64,000 nucleotides of DNA. It comes from Cercis canadensis. Its lineage: Eukaryota; Streptophyta; Magnoliopsida; Fabales; Fabaceae. Numbering within the stretch: the stretch's first letter is position 1; each line of letters opens with the position of its first letter. The position numbers and the translations under genes are program-made. This document shows positions 12,248 through 23,232 of this stretch, piece after piece. The notes beneath the pieces are model-generated. The model saw nothing but the letters and a program-made list of their open reading frames with translations. It did no database searches and was not told where the DNA came from. The DNA lies in assembly GCA_003255065.1 (NCBI GenBank), contig QAOA01006734.1:275759-339758 (forward strand), written 5' to 3'.

Positions 12248-13400
12248 TCAAATAATGAGGGGATGGTCCGAGAATGAAGGGGAACGATCATTAATATTGA
12301 TCGCTTCTTTGTATTGCTCTAATATTATATAATTGTTGAAGCTCCAAGTGTTACAACATTTCAATGAGGGATTTTCATTTCACTTTAAATGTGTATATAT
12401 TATGATTCCTTGTGTAAATGTTTTTGATATTAATTGATATGAATATATATGTGAGAGAAGATTATGCTTTAAGAAAATGGGTAATGCGGCAAAGCTCACT
12501 CTCGGTACACAGTAGATCAGTAAAATCATTAATTGAATTCTTAAATAATTGTAGATGAAAGTGAAAAACATTACTTAAATCCGCAGCCTATGTTACTTCT
12601 TTTTAAATCAAGAAATTATTTACTTTGTAAAGTAATTAAATTTTTTGAATCCACAGTGCTGTATCTCAATCAGTTGTTCTAATATGCAATTTATTGTTTA
12701 TATCATCTTAACCCCAAAGAAATAAAGACATTAAATATATTTTTTCAGGCTTCAGCATATATAAATTAATAAACCAAATGGCTTGATCGTTAATTAATAT
12801 ATGCAATTATTGCTATTTCTTTTTTATTTTTGAAAAAACTTTAGCCTGTTTAAATTTAAATTAAATTAGTTTAATTAATTTAAACACATTAAATCATGTG
12901 AAAAATTTAATAACACAATATATACCATGCATATACATACTAACATTGTTATAGATATACCATACTTTGGCTATTTTTTATTTTTATTTTCAGTAAAAAA
13001 AGAAAATAGATTTGAAAATATGTTTAGTTGAGTTTAATGAAAATATTTTTTTTAAATATTTCTTAAATTAGNTTTCTTAAATTAGGCCTAAATTTAAAAA
13101 CATAAAAAAGACAGTAGTGTTTCCTTCACAAATTTTTGAAAATAAAAAATGAAAAGGTAAATATACGGTAATAATTTTGAAATTATAATGAAAACAATTG
13201 AAAAAACGGTAACAAATTTATAATTACAATGAAAAAAGATTTTAGGTGAAAACTTCTTCCACGCAAGGCAGTGCAAGCAACGTGAATCTATCTTCAACAC
13301 GACAGGGGAGTGTCTGAAGCTGCTGCAACCAAATTTTTGATTTCAAATGCCAAAATTGAAGTTGATACGAATAGAGAGTGATTATGTTTGCCAGTAAAAC
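12248..13400. other. Intergenic AT-rich region with one N
   Basis: 3' UTR of the inhibitor gene, then AT-rich DNA without a gene. A single N at 13072 is flanked on both sides by the same 13 bases (TTTCTTAAATTAG), which suggests two contig ends joined with an unremoved overlap. Confidence 0.55.
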
Positions 13401-13412
13401 CAAGCCCCTCCT

Positions 13413-13655
13413 TTGTCTAAGAAAGCACATTTCAATTCTCATCTTTCTACGCCTTTGATTCACCTCTATTGTGCTTGTACTAGAGTTGAATACTCAAAAA
13501 GGGTATTTGAAGAAGATACCCAATGTAGAGATGTGGTTACATGGAATTCAATGCTGGCAGCTTTGGTAAGAAATGGGCAAATTAGTGTTGCAAAGAAGAT
13601 GTTCGGAGAAATGTTTGAGAAAAATGTCATCTTTGTCTTTAAAAGGGCAGATTAG
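13413..13655 (+). pseudogene. Pentatricopeptide repeat (PPR) gene fragment, 5' piece
   Basis: An 80-codon frame encodes typical P/L/S-type PPR helices: LIHLYCACTRVEYSKRVFEE, then CRDVVTWNSMLAALVRNG and AKKMFGEMFEKN. The frame ends soon after in unrelated sequence. PPR proteins bind organelle RNA and normally run for hundreds of codons, so this is a fragment. GGGCARATTAGTGTTGCAAA recurs about 70 bp later (near 13575 and 13646), a small internal duplication at the break. The matching 3' piece lies beyond the copia element at 20461. Confidence 0.7.
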
Positions 13656-13952
13656 TGTTGCAAAAAAATTTCTTTCAGACTAAATACATTTTAAAGATAC
13701 ATCGTTGTCTTTGCTGTCTGTGTATTTGTTAAGGGGTGGACGAAGAGAGAATGAGTATACTGTATTTCTAAGAATTGAGTTGTAATCTCTGGCCAACTTT
13801 TTTCTGATTTACACACGAGGTCTAGGCACGTGATGCTTTTGGTATTTAATGGGAACAGCTTTTTGGTTTATGAGCTCTGAAGAGCCTTTGATTTTTTTTA
13901 AAAAAAATCTTTTGGGCGCAGTAGAACTGTAGAAGAGATAAAGAGAGAAGAA

Positions 13953-13957
13953 AGATT
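13953..13957. repeat. Target-site duplication AGATT, left
   Basis: AGATT immediately precedes the 5' LTR and is repeated at 19968-19972 directly after the 3' LTR. Five bases is the standard target duplication for copia elements. Confidence 0.85.
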
Positions 13958-14439
13958 TGTTAAACAGAAGTTACAAACAGATTATGAAGATTATGATCGA
14001 GGAGGATTATCACTGCCAAGTCATGCTGCCACCTCAGCACTTATCAGAGTCAAAGTTAGTTAGTGTCATGTCATGCTAAGTTAGTTACAATTCAGTTTTT
14101 AGATTAGTTAAGCAACAATTGTATTGTGTACAAGTTTCTGGAAGAAGACTGAATGTGCACTTATATATATTTACAATTTAGATGTAATTCAATTCATTCA
14201 ATTAAAGCTTGATTCAAAGTACAAATTACATTCTTTTAGTTCTCTCTTTTCTCTCTACAATTTTTCTCTTTGCATAATTTCATTTCTCTGCATAATTTCC
14301 TTGCTTTTGGTATTCATTGTTCTTCTGATTCTTCATTATGGATTATGCTATGCTTTGCTCATCATCATCTTGCCTTGCTGTGTTCATCACTGAGATGTCA
14401 TGATCCACCTACTTCTTCAAGGAATCTGCAATTCTAACA
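13958..14439 (+). repeat. 5' LTR of the copia element
   Basis: Starts TGTTAAACAG and ends ...ATTCTAACA, the canonical TG...CA ends. It carries an extra 18-bp TTTCTCTGCATAATTTCA-like duplication near 14265-14300 that the 3' LTR lacks, which accounts for the length difference. Confidence 0.93.
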
Positions 14440-14451
14440 TGGTATCAGAGC
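14440..14451 (+). other. Primer-binding site (tRNA-iMet)
   Basis: TGGTATCAGAGC abuts the 5' LTR without a spacer. It is the usual plant copia primer site for minus-strand synthesis. Confidence 0.9.
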
Positions 14452-14458
14452 TCTTCTA

Positions 14459-15420
14459 ATGGCTGATCACTGTGCATCTTTTGTGACACCATCTCAAGAA
14501 TCAAGGAATTCATCTTTTCCAATGCTAGGTCAAACTCGATCGAAGCAATTACTTGATATGGAGAAATCAACTACTAAACATAGTAATCGCAAATGGCTAT
14601 GAGCAAGTTCTTGATGGATCCAAGACATGTCCAGCAAAGTTTATTCAAGATTCTTTGTCTGCTGCAGGTGTGTTAACTCTGAATCCATGGTATACTTTTT
14701 GGCAAAGGCAAAATCGCCTTGTGATGAGTTGGATCTATGCTTCTCTAACGGAGCAGATCATGGCTCAAATTATGTCATACAACACTACTGCAGAAATATA
14801 GAGATCATTAGCAGATTCTTTTGCTTGTTCCATGAGAGCAAGAATTATGGAACTTAAGCTAAAATTGCAAACTACACAGAAAGAAAATCTTTGAGTATGA
14901 GATTACATCTTGAAGATCAGAAACATTTGTGATAATTTGAGAGCCATAGGGGAAAATATCACTCAAGATGATAAAGTCATGGCTATTCTTAGTGGATTAG
15001 GGCCTGAGTACAATCCAGTGGTTGCTCCACTTACTTTTGAATCCATATCTGTTGAAAGCTTGCAGAGTCACTTACTATCTTTTGAAGGAAGATTGGAAAG
15101 ACAAAAGACAGTTGATGAACGAGTGTTGATGCAAGCCAATGCTGCATAGTTCAGGCAATTTACAGGTAAAAAGAGGTTTCAACCTGGAACTTCTAATTCT
15201 GGTTCTGGTTTTCAATTTAAGAATGGTCTTGTACCAAACCGCAACTTTCAATCTGGAAATGGCAATGTGCCAAATCATAATTTTTCAAGCTAAGGTAATT
15301 CATTCAGAAGGAACAAACCTGGCTATGGTAGTGGCAACAGACCTCAGTGTCAAATCTACCACAAATTTGGCCACATAGCTACTGAATGTTGGCACATATT
15401 TGATAGTGAATTTCAACCCA
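14459..15420 (+). pseudogene. copia gag remnant with mutated zinc knuckle
   Basis: Begins ATGGCTGATCACTGTGCA just after the primer-binding site and is broken by frameshifts. Recognisable parts include the SLSAAGVLTLNPWYTFWQRQ stretch, the NICDNLRAIGENITQDDKV segment (14922 on) and GLGPEYNPVV, all typical of copia gag. At about 15345-15400 the CX2CX4HX4C zinc knuckle reads C-Q-I-Y-H..., so the second cysteine has become tyrosine. It is not functional as it stands. Confidence 0.85.
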
Positions 15421-15438
15421 CACCAACCAATGGAAACA

Positions 15439-15974
15439 AGTCACAGACTCCAAAGCCACAAGCATTGATGGCCATTGCAGGAGCTGTAGACAACACTCAA
15501 TGGTTTCTGGATACTGGAGCTACACATCATGTGACTGCTGATCTAGGTAATCTAGCATTGCACAACCCTTTTGCAGGTGAAGAAGGAGTTATTGTAGGCA
15601 ATGGTAAATCCTTGGTTGTGCACAATATAGGTATGACATTCATTCCAACACATAAAAGGAATCTGTTGTTAAACCATGTGTTGCATGTGCCTAAAATAAC
15701 TGCTAATTTGGTTAGTGTCCAAAAACTATGTCAAGATAATGCTGCCTATGTGGAATTTCATCCTTCTTGCTTTCTTGTGAAGGATCAGAAAACCAAGCAG
15801 GTGTTGCTTCAAGGCAAGCTTGACCAAGGAATGTATAAAATCATGACAGCAATGGTGTCTGACCAAGAATGTTCTGCTCATGCTACTAGAGCTTTTCAAG
15901 CTTTTAGTTTGGATGCTGTTAAGCATAAAGTTGATTTACAGTTATGACATAATAGACTAGAACACCCTACCACT
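15439..15974 (+). repeat. Protease-region block, copy 1
   Basis: This 536-bp block aligns to 16242-16777 without gaps and with about 12 substitutions by eye. It keeps the aspartic protease motif DTGATHH. Both copies share the same in-frame TGA at the end (15945-15947 here) where copia integrase normally has tryptophan. Confidence 0.9.
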
Positions 15975-16240
15975 AGAGCTGTCAAACGGGCCGGCCCGCC
16001 CCGGCCCGCGTCAACCCGCCACCCAAATGGGGCGGGGCGGGCTGGCCCGCCATTTGGGCGGGTTGAGAAAACCTCAACCCAACCCAACCCACTGTGGGTT
16101 GTGGGTTAGGCGGGCCAGCCCGCCAAAAAAAAAAAAACAACAACAAATTAGTGACTAATAACAATTTAAATCAATGTTAAACATCAAATCAATGATAAAT
16201 AATTTTTCATCACGTAATTCAAATTATTTAAGAGGACCAA
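15975..16240. mobile_element. Truncated GC-rich hAT-like insertion
   Basis: Starts AGAGCTGTCAAACGGGCC, the kind of end (AGRGSTGTCAAA...GGGC) often seen on plant non-autonomous hAT elements. It continues with GGCGGG/CCCGCC blocks that pair with each other and then AT-rich sequence. No matching inverted end is present before the N at 16241, so the right side is missing. It belongs to the same general style as the complete element at 44549. Confidence 0.5.
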
Positions 16241-16241
16241 N
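16241..16241. other. Single N at a probable contig join
   Basis: The left side ends inside the truncated insertion. The right side restarts at a point already present 0.8 kb upstream. A gap of unknown true size is likely. Confidence 0.7.
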
Positions 16242-16777
16242 AGTCACAAACTCCAAAGCCACAAGCATTGATGGCCATTGCAGGAGCTGTAGACAACACT
16301 AAATGGTTTCTGGATATTGGAGCTACACATCATGTGATTGCTGATCTAGGTAATCTAGCATTGCACAACCCTTTTGCAAGTGAAGAAAGAGTTATTGTAG
16401 GCAATGGTAAATCCTTGGTTGTGCATAATATAGGTATGACATTCATTCCAACACATAAAAGGAATATGTTGTTAAACCATGTGTTGCATGTGCCTAAAAT
16501 AACTGCTAATTTGGTTAGTGTCCAAAAACTATGTCAAGATAATGTTGCCTATGTGGAATTTCATCCTTCTTGCCTTCTTGTGAAGGATCAGAAAACTAAG
16601 CAGGTGTTGCTTCAAGGCAAGCTTGACCAAGGAATGTATAAAATCATGACAGCAATGGTGTCTGACCAAGAATGTTCTGCTCATGCTACTAGAGCTTTTC
16701 AAGTTTTTAGTTTGGATGCTGTTAAGCATAAAGTTGATTTACAGTTATGACATAATAGACTAGAACACCCTACCACT
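16242..16777 (+). repeat. Protease-region block, copy 2
   Basis: Gapless second copy of 15439-15974. Relative to copy 1, nine of about 12 differences are C-to-T or G-to-A, including the one that turns the protease motif DTGA into DIGA. It runs without interruption into the integrase region. Confidence 0.9.
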
Positions 16778-19488
16778 GAAGTAGTAAATAGGGTTATGTC
16801 CCATTGTCACTTACCTAGTTTCAAAAATAATAATACACCAGTGTGCAGCTCTTGTCAATTGGCCAAAAGCCACAAGTTGCCATTTGTAAAGTCAGTTTCA
16901 AGAGTAATAAAACCATTTGAATTAGTACATGATGATTTGTGGGGTTCACCTTCTTGCAATTTTGTAAATGGAACATGTTATTTTTTATTGCTCATTGATG
17001 AATTTACTCGTTTTTCATGGATTTATCTGCTTAAGTCTAAATCAAAAACATTAGACATGTTTCAGAGGTTTCAAAGCATGGTAGAAAGACAATTTGATTG
17101 TAAAATTAAGACACTTCAATATGATTTTTTAGGGGAATTTATTGCATTTGATAAACTAGTTAAAACCCTTGGCATGCAGCATAGGTTCTCTTGTCCATAT
17201 ACACCAGAACAAAATGATATAGTGAAAAGGAAAAATAAGCATGTGGTAGAGACAGGTCTTTCATTGCTTATTACTGTTGGTATGCCAACCAAGTATTGGC
17301 CTTTTGCTTTCCAAACAACAGTGTGTCTCATTAATAGACTTCTTATAGCAGTACTGCAATACAAGTCTCCTTATGAACTGTTATATCAAAAACTTCTAGT
17401 GTTTACTCAAATTAAGACCTTTGGCTCCCTATGTTTCCTATATCTCAAGCCTTATCGTGCTCATAAGCTAGAAACCAGGTCTGCCTCATGCTGTTTTTTG
17501 GGCTACAGTAACAAACACAAAGGATTTTTGTGTTTAAATATGGAATCTAAGAAAATTTATATCTCTAGACATGTTGTCTTTGCTGAATCTATGTTTCCTT
17601 TTCAGTCTCTTTCATCTGCAGTACCTGATAATTCTTCAGCTTCTTCCTTTTGTTCCTACCAATGGCTCACAGCAACCTAAATCAAAATACTTCACCTATT
17701 ACCACTATTGCTACTTTGCCTTTTCAAAATTCCTCATTTGATGCCAATATAGACTCATTACCAATGCCTAACCCAGGACCACATTCACCCTCTTTTGGTT
17801 CAGCATCATAATCTACTACTTTGTCCTCTCCTGTCACAGTTTCTGAATCAGGAGTATCATCTCCTGTTGTATCATCTCCCACTAGAATGGTTACAAGAAG
17901 CCAAAATGACATTTTTAAACCAAAAGCATATACTTCAGCTTATCTCATGAAACCTGTGGAACTCTTTACCTATAAACAAGCAGCTGCATCATCTCATTGG
18001 GTTTCTGTTATAGAAAAAGAATTCTCAGCCTTGCAAGCAAACAACACCTAGGAACTTGTGTCTTGTCCAAGTCACAAGAATATTGTAGGGTGTAGATGGG
18101 TTTACAAGTTGAAGTATAAGGTAAATGGTACTATTGAGAGGTATAAGGCTAGGTTGGTGGCTCAGGGGTTCACACAAACATATGGAATTGATTTATTTGA
18201 GACTTTCAGTCCAGTAGTGAAACTAGCTACCATTCGGACTGTCCTCACCATTGCCATCTTCAAGGGTTGGCCTATTCAACAACTTGATGTCAATAATGCA
18301 TTTCTCAATGTAAATCTCCATGAAGAGGTTTATATGCGGCAACCCCAAGGCTTTGAAGATCCTCAGTTTCCTCACCATATGTGCAGGCTTAGAAAAACTT
18401 TATATGGTCTTAAACAAGCTCCTAGAGCTTAGTTTACAAAGCTTAAAGTGACCTTGCTGTAGTGGGGCTTCAAATCTACTCTCTCTGACAACTCTCTTTT
18501 TGTTTTTCATTCTGCTTCAGCAGTGATTTACCTACTGGTATATGTGGATGATATAATTCTTATTGGTTCTAACTTGAAGCTTATACAATCTCTTGTTACA
18601 CATCTCAATTCTACATTTTCCTTGAAGGATTTGGGATCTCTACATTACTTTCTGGGTGTTGAAGTCTCTAGGCATGTTACTTCTCTTCACTTGAATCAAA
18701 CCAAGTATGTTTTTGATTTATTGCACAAAGCTAAACTTGAGAATGCTAAGCCTGTTGTCACTCCTATGGTTAGTTTTCAGGTTTCTTTCCATCATTGATG
18801 GTCAACCTCTAGCTCAACCCTTCCAATATTGTAGCCTAGTGGGAGCATTACAATATTGCACCATCACTCACCTAGATATTGCATATGCAGTGAATAAGTT
18901 GTGTCAGTTCATGAGCAGGCCTACTGATGTACATTTGCAAGCTGCTAAGCGTGTTCTTAAGTATCTAAAGGGGACTCTCACTCATGGTCTCACTCTTTGT
19001 AAGTCACCTACCTTGCCTCTGCTTGCTTATTCAGACTCTGACTGGGCTGGCTGTCTAGATGATAGACGCAACACCAGTGGCCATGCTACCTTCTTTGGAG
19101 CTAACTTGATCTCATGGTCCTCAGGAAATCAGAAGGTTGTGGCTCGCTCTAGTACTAAGGTAGAGTATCGAGCTTTAGCAAATGCCACTTCATAATTAAT
19201 CTGGTTACAGTCCCTTCTGACATAACTTCAACATCCTCTTCCTACTGCTCCCTTGTTGTTATGTGACAACTTAAGTGCCAATTTCCTTGCTGCTAGCCCT
19301 ATACTTCATGCATATACAAAACATATTGAAATTGACTGTCATTTTGTAAAGGAAAAGCTTCTCAATAAAACTCTCAAGCTTTGTCATGTGCCTGCCACAG
19401 ATTAGTTGGCAGACATGCTAACCAAACCACTATCAACCAAGGCTTTTCTGTCCAATTGCACCAAACTCATTATTCTTCCTAGACTTGT
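16754..19488 (+). pseudogene. copia pol remnant (integrase, reverse transcriptase, RNase H)
   Basis: The integrase zinc region (HNRLEHP...CSSCQLAKSH) and core (LVHDDLWGSP, FTRFSWIYLLKSKS) lie at about 16754-17680. The position of the third catalytic acid reads NDIVKRKNKH, with lysine for glutamate, so strand transfer would be lost. Reverse transcriptase runs from about 18058 ([10 protein letters not shown]) through the YVDD box at about 18541-18552, with a TAG at 18430 replacing a conserved tryptophan. RNase H (YSDSDWAGC near 19030; ARSSTKVEYRAL) ends in a TAA at about 19194, and homologous sequence (CDNLSANFLA, ADMLTKPLS) continues to about 19485. Several frameshifts separate these parts. 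Confidence 0.88.
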
Positions 19489-19494
19489 GAGTTT

Positions 19495-19503
19495 GAGGGG
19501 GGA
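19495..19503 (+). other. Polypurine tract
   Basis: GAGGGGGGA lies directly before the 3' LTR, the normal plus-strand primer position. Confidence 0.8.
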
Positions 19504-19967
19504 AGTTAAACACAAGTTACAAACAGATTATGAAGATTATGATGGAGGAGGATGATCACTGCCAAGTCATGCTACCACCTCAGCACTTATCAGAGTCAAA
19601 GTTAGTTAGTGTCATGTCATGCTAAGTTAGTTACAATTCAATTTTTAGATTAGTTAAGCAACATATGTATTATGTACAAGCTTCTGGAAAAAGATTGAAC
19701 GTGCACTTATATATATTTACAATTCAGATGTAATTCAATTCATTCAATTAAAGCTTGATTCAAAGTACAAGTTACATTCTTTCAGTTCTCTCTTTTCTCT
19801 CTACAATTTTCCTCTCCGCATAATTTCTTTGCTGCTGGTATTCATTGTTCTTCTGATTCTTCATTATGGATTCTACTATGCTTTACTCACCATCATCTTG
19901 CCTTGTTGTGTTCATCACTGAGATGTCATGATCCACCTGCTTCTTCAAGGAATCTGTAATTCTAACA
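19504..19967 (+). repeat. 3' LTR of the copia element
   Basis: 464 bp, matches 13958-14439. It starts AGTTAAACAC, so the first T of the canonical TG end has mutated, and ends ...ATTCTAACA. The target duplication AGATT follows at 19968-19972. Confidence 0.92.
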
Positions 19968-20460
19968 AGATTAACCCATCTGCATTGAACAAGAGTGAAA
20001 GGATAGAAGAGGATGGGGATTTCCTGTTCACAGGTGTATAAATGATCATTATCTTTTTACCCTTTTACGTCATCTTCTTGAGTTATGCTTGTTGCTACAA
20101 GGTTAATCATCACAATGTTACTTAAGATGGGACCTCTATCAATATACAGTGTTTGTGTTAAATCCATCCATTTTACTTCATAGACAAAATTTTTGGATCA
20201 ATTTGAAATTTTAATGCAACTATGGGATGTTCTTGTTATATTCATTGTAATTATATTATTATCTTTATGAACTTGATCGTTACTATAATAATCAAAGTTG
20301 TTACTATTACTTTTCTCTTTTGCTTGGCTTCCCTCCCACCCCCAACTTCTCTGTTATTTACCTGATTTGTATTTTACTTTTGTTATAAGTAATACTGCTT
20401 CTTAGTGCCATTGGCTCTCCCTATAGTTATGGTTGTTATTTACTTTCATTGGTTGAGCAT

Positions 20461-20616
20461 GAAGATGTTCAAGCATGCTTATAGTAGAGCAGGTCTCATT
20501 AGTGAAGACATGCATTACTTTTAAATTAATGACAAATGATTATGACATTCAATTAGAGATGGAACATTATGGGTGCATTGTTGATGTCCTTGCTCGTGCT
20601 GGTTTAATGAAGTAGT
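20461..20616 (+). pseudogene. PPR gene fragment, 3' piece with frameshift
   Basis: In one frame GLISEDMHYF (about 20492-20520), then after one extra T the next frame reads KLMTNDYDIQLEMEHYGCIV followed by DVLARAGLMK and a TAG at 20614. This is the E-class PPR pattern (EHYGCxVDxLxRAG). With the piece at 13413 it brackets the copia element, so both probably derive from one PPR gene. Confidence 0.7.
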
Positions 20617-22071
20617 TCAATTGATTTTAAGATTTATAAGCTTGTAAAAATGGGAGAAAATATTAAAAATAAGTTGATACATTGAGATTCAAACCTTAAT
20701 GGGCATTACGTGCAATTGGATGAAATGTATTTAAAATAAATAATCTTGTTGAAAGTAGACAAAAAAATAAATAAAAAATATATTAACTAAATGTATTTTT
20801 ATATTTTATATTTTTTAAAAACAATTTTCAATTTTACATATCAAACATATTTCTTAAAATATTAAAAATTTAAAATAAAAATAACTTTAAAAAAAAAAAA
20901 TCGAAAACAAACAGCCACTTATTTTTTGTTACTCGGTGACGTTTTTCTCGCATTTAGGAAAGGAAAGTGTCTTAGAGAGAGGCGTAGCTCCTCAGGCCCA
21001 GTCTATATTGTGTATTGAGACGAGTTAGGCCTAGAAGTTTGGGCTAGCCATGAAGTGATGAAAGCTGCAAAAGGCCATTAGGCCATGTAAAGATCAGCAC
21101 TGAAAAAAAAAATCTAATTTTCTATTGATACTTTAATTTTTATTTTTGAAAAGGGTTAATAGTTAAAATTTAAATTAAATAAGGCTAATATTAATATACC
21201 TGTAGACTGTAGTACATATCAAGTTATCCATAACTTGACTCGTGTACCAATGGGAATACGACACATTTTAATTTTTTTTTTAAACTAATAAATGCAACCG
21301 GAGTCCTATAAGGTTTTTAATACTCACACTTCAGCCTATGGAATTTTAAAATTAGCAGGATTGGCCAAATTATTCTACTGATTTTTTGATTGTATCCATT
21401 AACAAACTCAACTTCAACTTCATCACAACAAAAATTCCCCGCTTTAGCTACAGTAACCCTACAAAAAATATGCCCCGCATCAACCTTAATTTACAAAACT
21501 CCATAGTTATAACTCACTCAACACACAAACATTAAATGTAAATTGATGCAAATCCCATTATAAGCCATATCCCTCCTATGTACAAATTCTCTTCAATACC
21601 AAAGCAATTTCATCACAGTCGTCATCTCCTAATCTAATCCACTATTGCTTCTGGATATCATAAGCTCGGATCCTACTCTGTTAATTGCAATTCCTATTCC
21701 TCCCATAAAACTTAAGCAACAATGCCGCCGACTACTAGGTCCTAAGTGGTAACACAAACCACCATCCCCGTTGGCGACTCCATCACAATTGACGACACAA
21801 CAGGCGTAGGGAAAACTACTGACTTTAAATGATTTTAAAAAGTTACCAATGTCTTTCACCGCATGGGAATATTTAATACCAAAAGATTTTGGGTCAATCC
21901 CACAAATGCTTCAAACTTCCTTGGTTACTGTTGCATTCCCGGTCAGGACGCCACAACCCTTGCTTTGGTTCGCCTTTAAATGGACGGCGTACAGCCTCCC
22001 ACGTCCACAAGTTATCCATAACTCCGCATTCACTAAATGTCGCTGAAAAATAATGAATTTAATTTTAACTT
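20617..22071. other. Intergenic, no gene seen
   Basis: AT-rich with poly-A runs near 20765-20900. The segment 21600-22050 is less AT-rich and has short frames on both strands, none resembling a known protein. Confidence 0.45.
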
Positions 22072-22284
22072 CAGAGGTTTCTTAGATACTTTTAATATTT
22101 ATATAGTATGTTATACTATATAAAAATAATTAATAAATAAATGACATTTGTACAAATTAATTATTTTTAAATTTATTTAAAAAATTAAATAAATTATATT
22201 TTATATATAATAAAATATAAAAATTATGTATGTTTGACACATCAGTATAATATGACATACTTACGTAGTATCATATAATCCCTG
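22072..22284. mobile_element. Small TIR repeat, family A, copy 1 (about 213 bp)
   Basis: The left end CAGAGGTTTCTTAGATACTT and the reverse complement of the right end CAGGGATTATATGATACTAC are imperfect inverted repeats. A second copy at 40318-40420 shares both ends and the internal GTATG and CATACTTACGTAGTATCATA motifs. The middle is AT-rich and non-coding. No convincing target duplication was found. Confidence 0.6.
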
Positions 22285-22990
22285 TTTATTTAATCATATG
22301 AAAAAGTAATAAAACAACATCATCCACCGTCCACATATAAAGTATCGAAAGATTGAGGATAATAATATATTAAAAACAATAAATTTAAAAGAAAAAATGT
22401 AAATATTTTAAGTATTTCACCACTCAATACTAGGAAGTCATAACTAATTATTTAAGACTCACAATAGCATATAATAATTTTAAGACAGATTCTCATAAAT
22501 TAGTGGCAAAAGCATAATTTTTTAAGAAAAAAAGAAGAAGAAAGATAAGCCATTAGATTTAATTTCACGGTGAGAGTCATAAAATAAAAAAGAAAGTTTA
22601 CTCTTTATCTAGTGCCAGAAACATAAAACTTTTTTGGGAAAGCCTAGAACAACTGTGCCATGTGCCTATGTAGTTATGTTGAGTCATTTGATAATTCAAA
22701 AATGGTGGTTGTATATTTATATATTTAAAGGGTGTACAAAAATTGAGTTGTATACAAAAAAATAAAATTTATTTTTAATTTAGTTAAAATTTAATACGTT
22801 TAATTAAATTCAGTTATTGTTATATGTAAGTGTAAAAAAGATTATGAAAAAATATAACTTAGACAATTTAGCAGAAAGAAGTAAAAAGCTTCTGTAATGG
22901 CTTGCAGATGAATGGCAAAGCATTAAACTCAGTGGCAAACCATCCAGAAATGAAACACGTGTCATGAAAAAGACGAATAAATAAGAGAAG
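22285..22990. other. Intergenic region upstream of the INO80-subunit gene
   Basis: AT-rich sequence without coding potential. The promoter-proximal part begins near 22990, where similarity to the stranded copy at 10670 starts. Confidence 0.45.
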
Positions 22991-23232
22991 AGGTCTCTAA
23001 CGTACGCGGGTGAATGCGCACCCCCTTAGCCTGCGCATATACTTGCAGCATAACCGTGCGTAGAAGAGGAGGGAAAATAAAAGGAAAGGAGGAGTAAGAG
23101 AGAGAAACAGAAAGAGATAGACAGAGAAAGAGGAAGTGAGTCAGGATCAACGAGTCCGAGTCGGGTGACCGCATCAAACAAAAAAAACACACACACAGGT
23201 GGGTTTGGGTTTGGGTGTGGAATTAGCAAAAA

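Larger units (their letters stand above)
13958..19967 (+). mobile_element. Decayed Ty1/copia LTR retrotransposon (about 6.0 kb)
   Basis: Flanking LTRs of 482 and 464 bp, a primer-binding site TGGTATCAGAGC directly after the 5' LTR (matching the 3' end of initiator tRNA-Met), a purine tract before the 3' LTR and a 5-bp target duplication define the limits. The internal order gag, protease, integrase, reverse transcriptase, RNase H is copia type. The LTRs differ by roughly two dozen or more substitutions plus an 18-bp indel by eye, so the insertion is not recent. Stops and frameshifts interrupt every domain. The block 15439-15974 is repeated at 16242-16777 around an N and is probably an assembly effect. 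The element lies between two pieces of a PPR gene. Confidence 0.93.
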
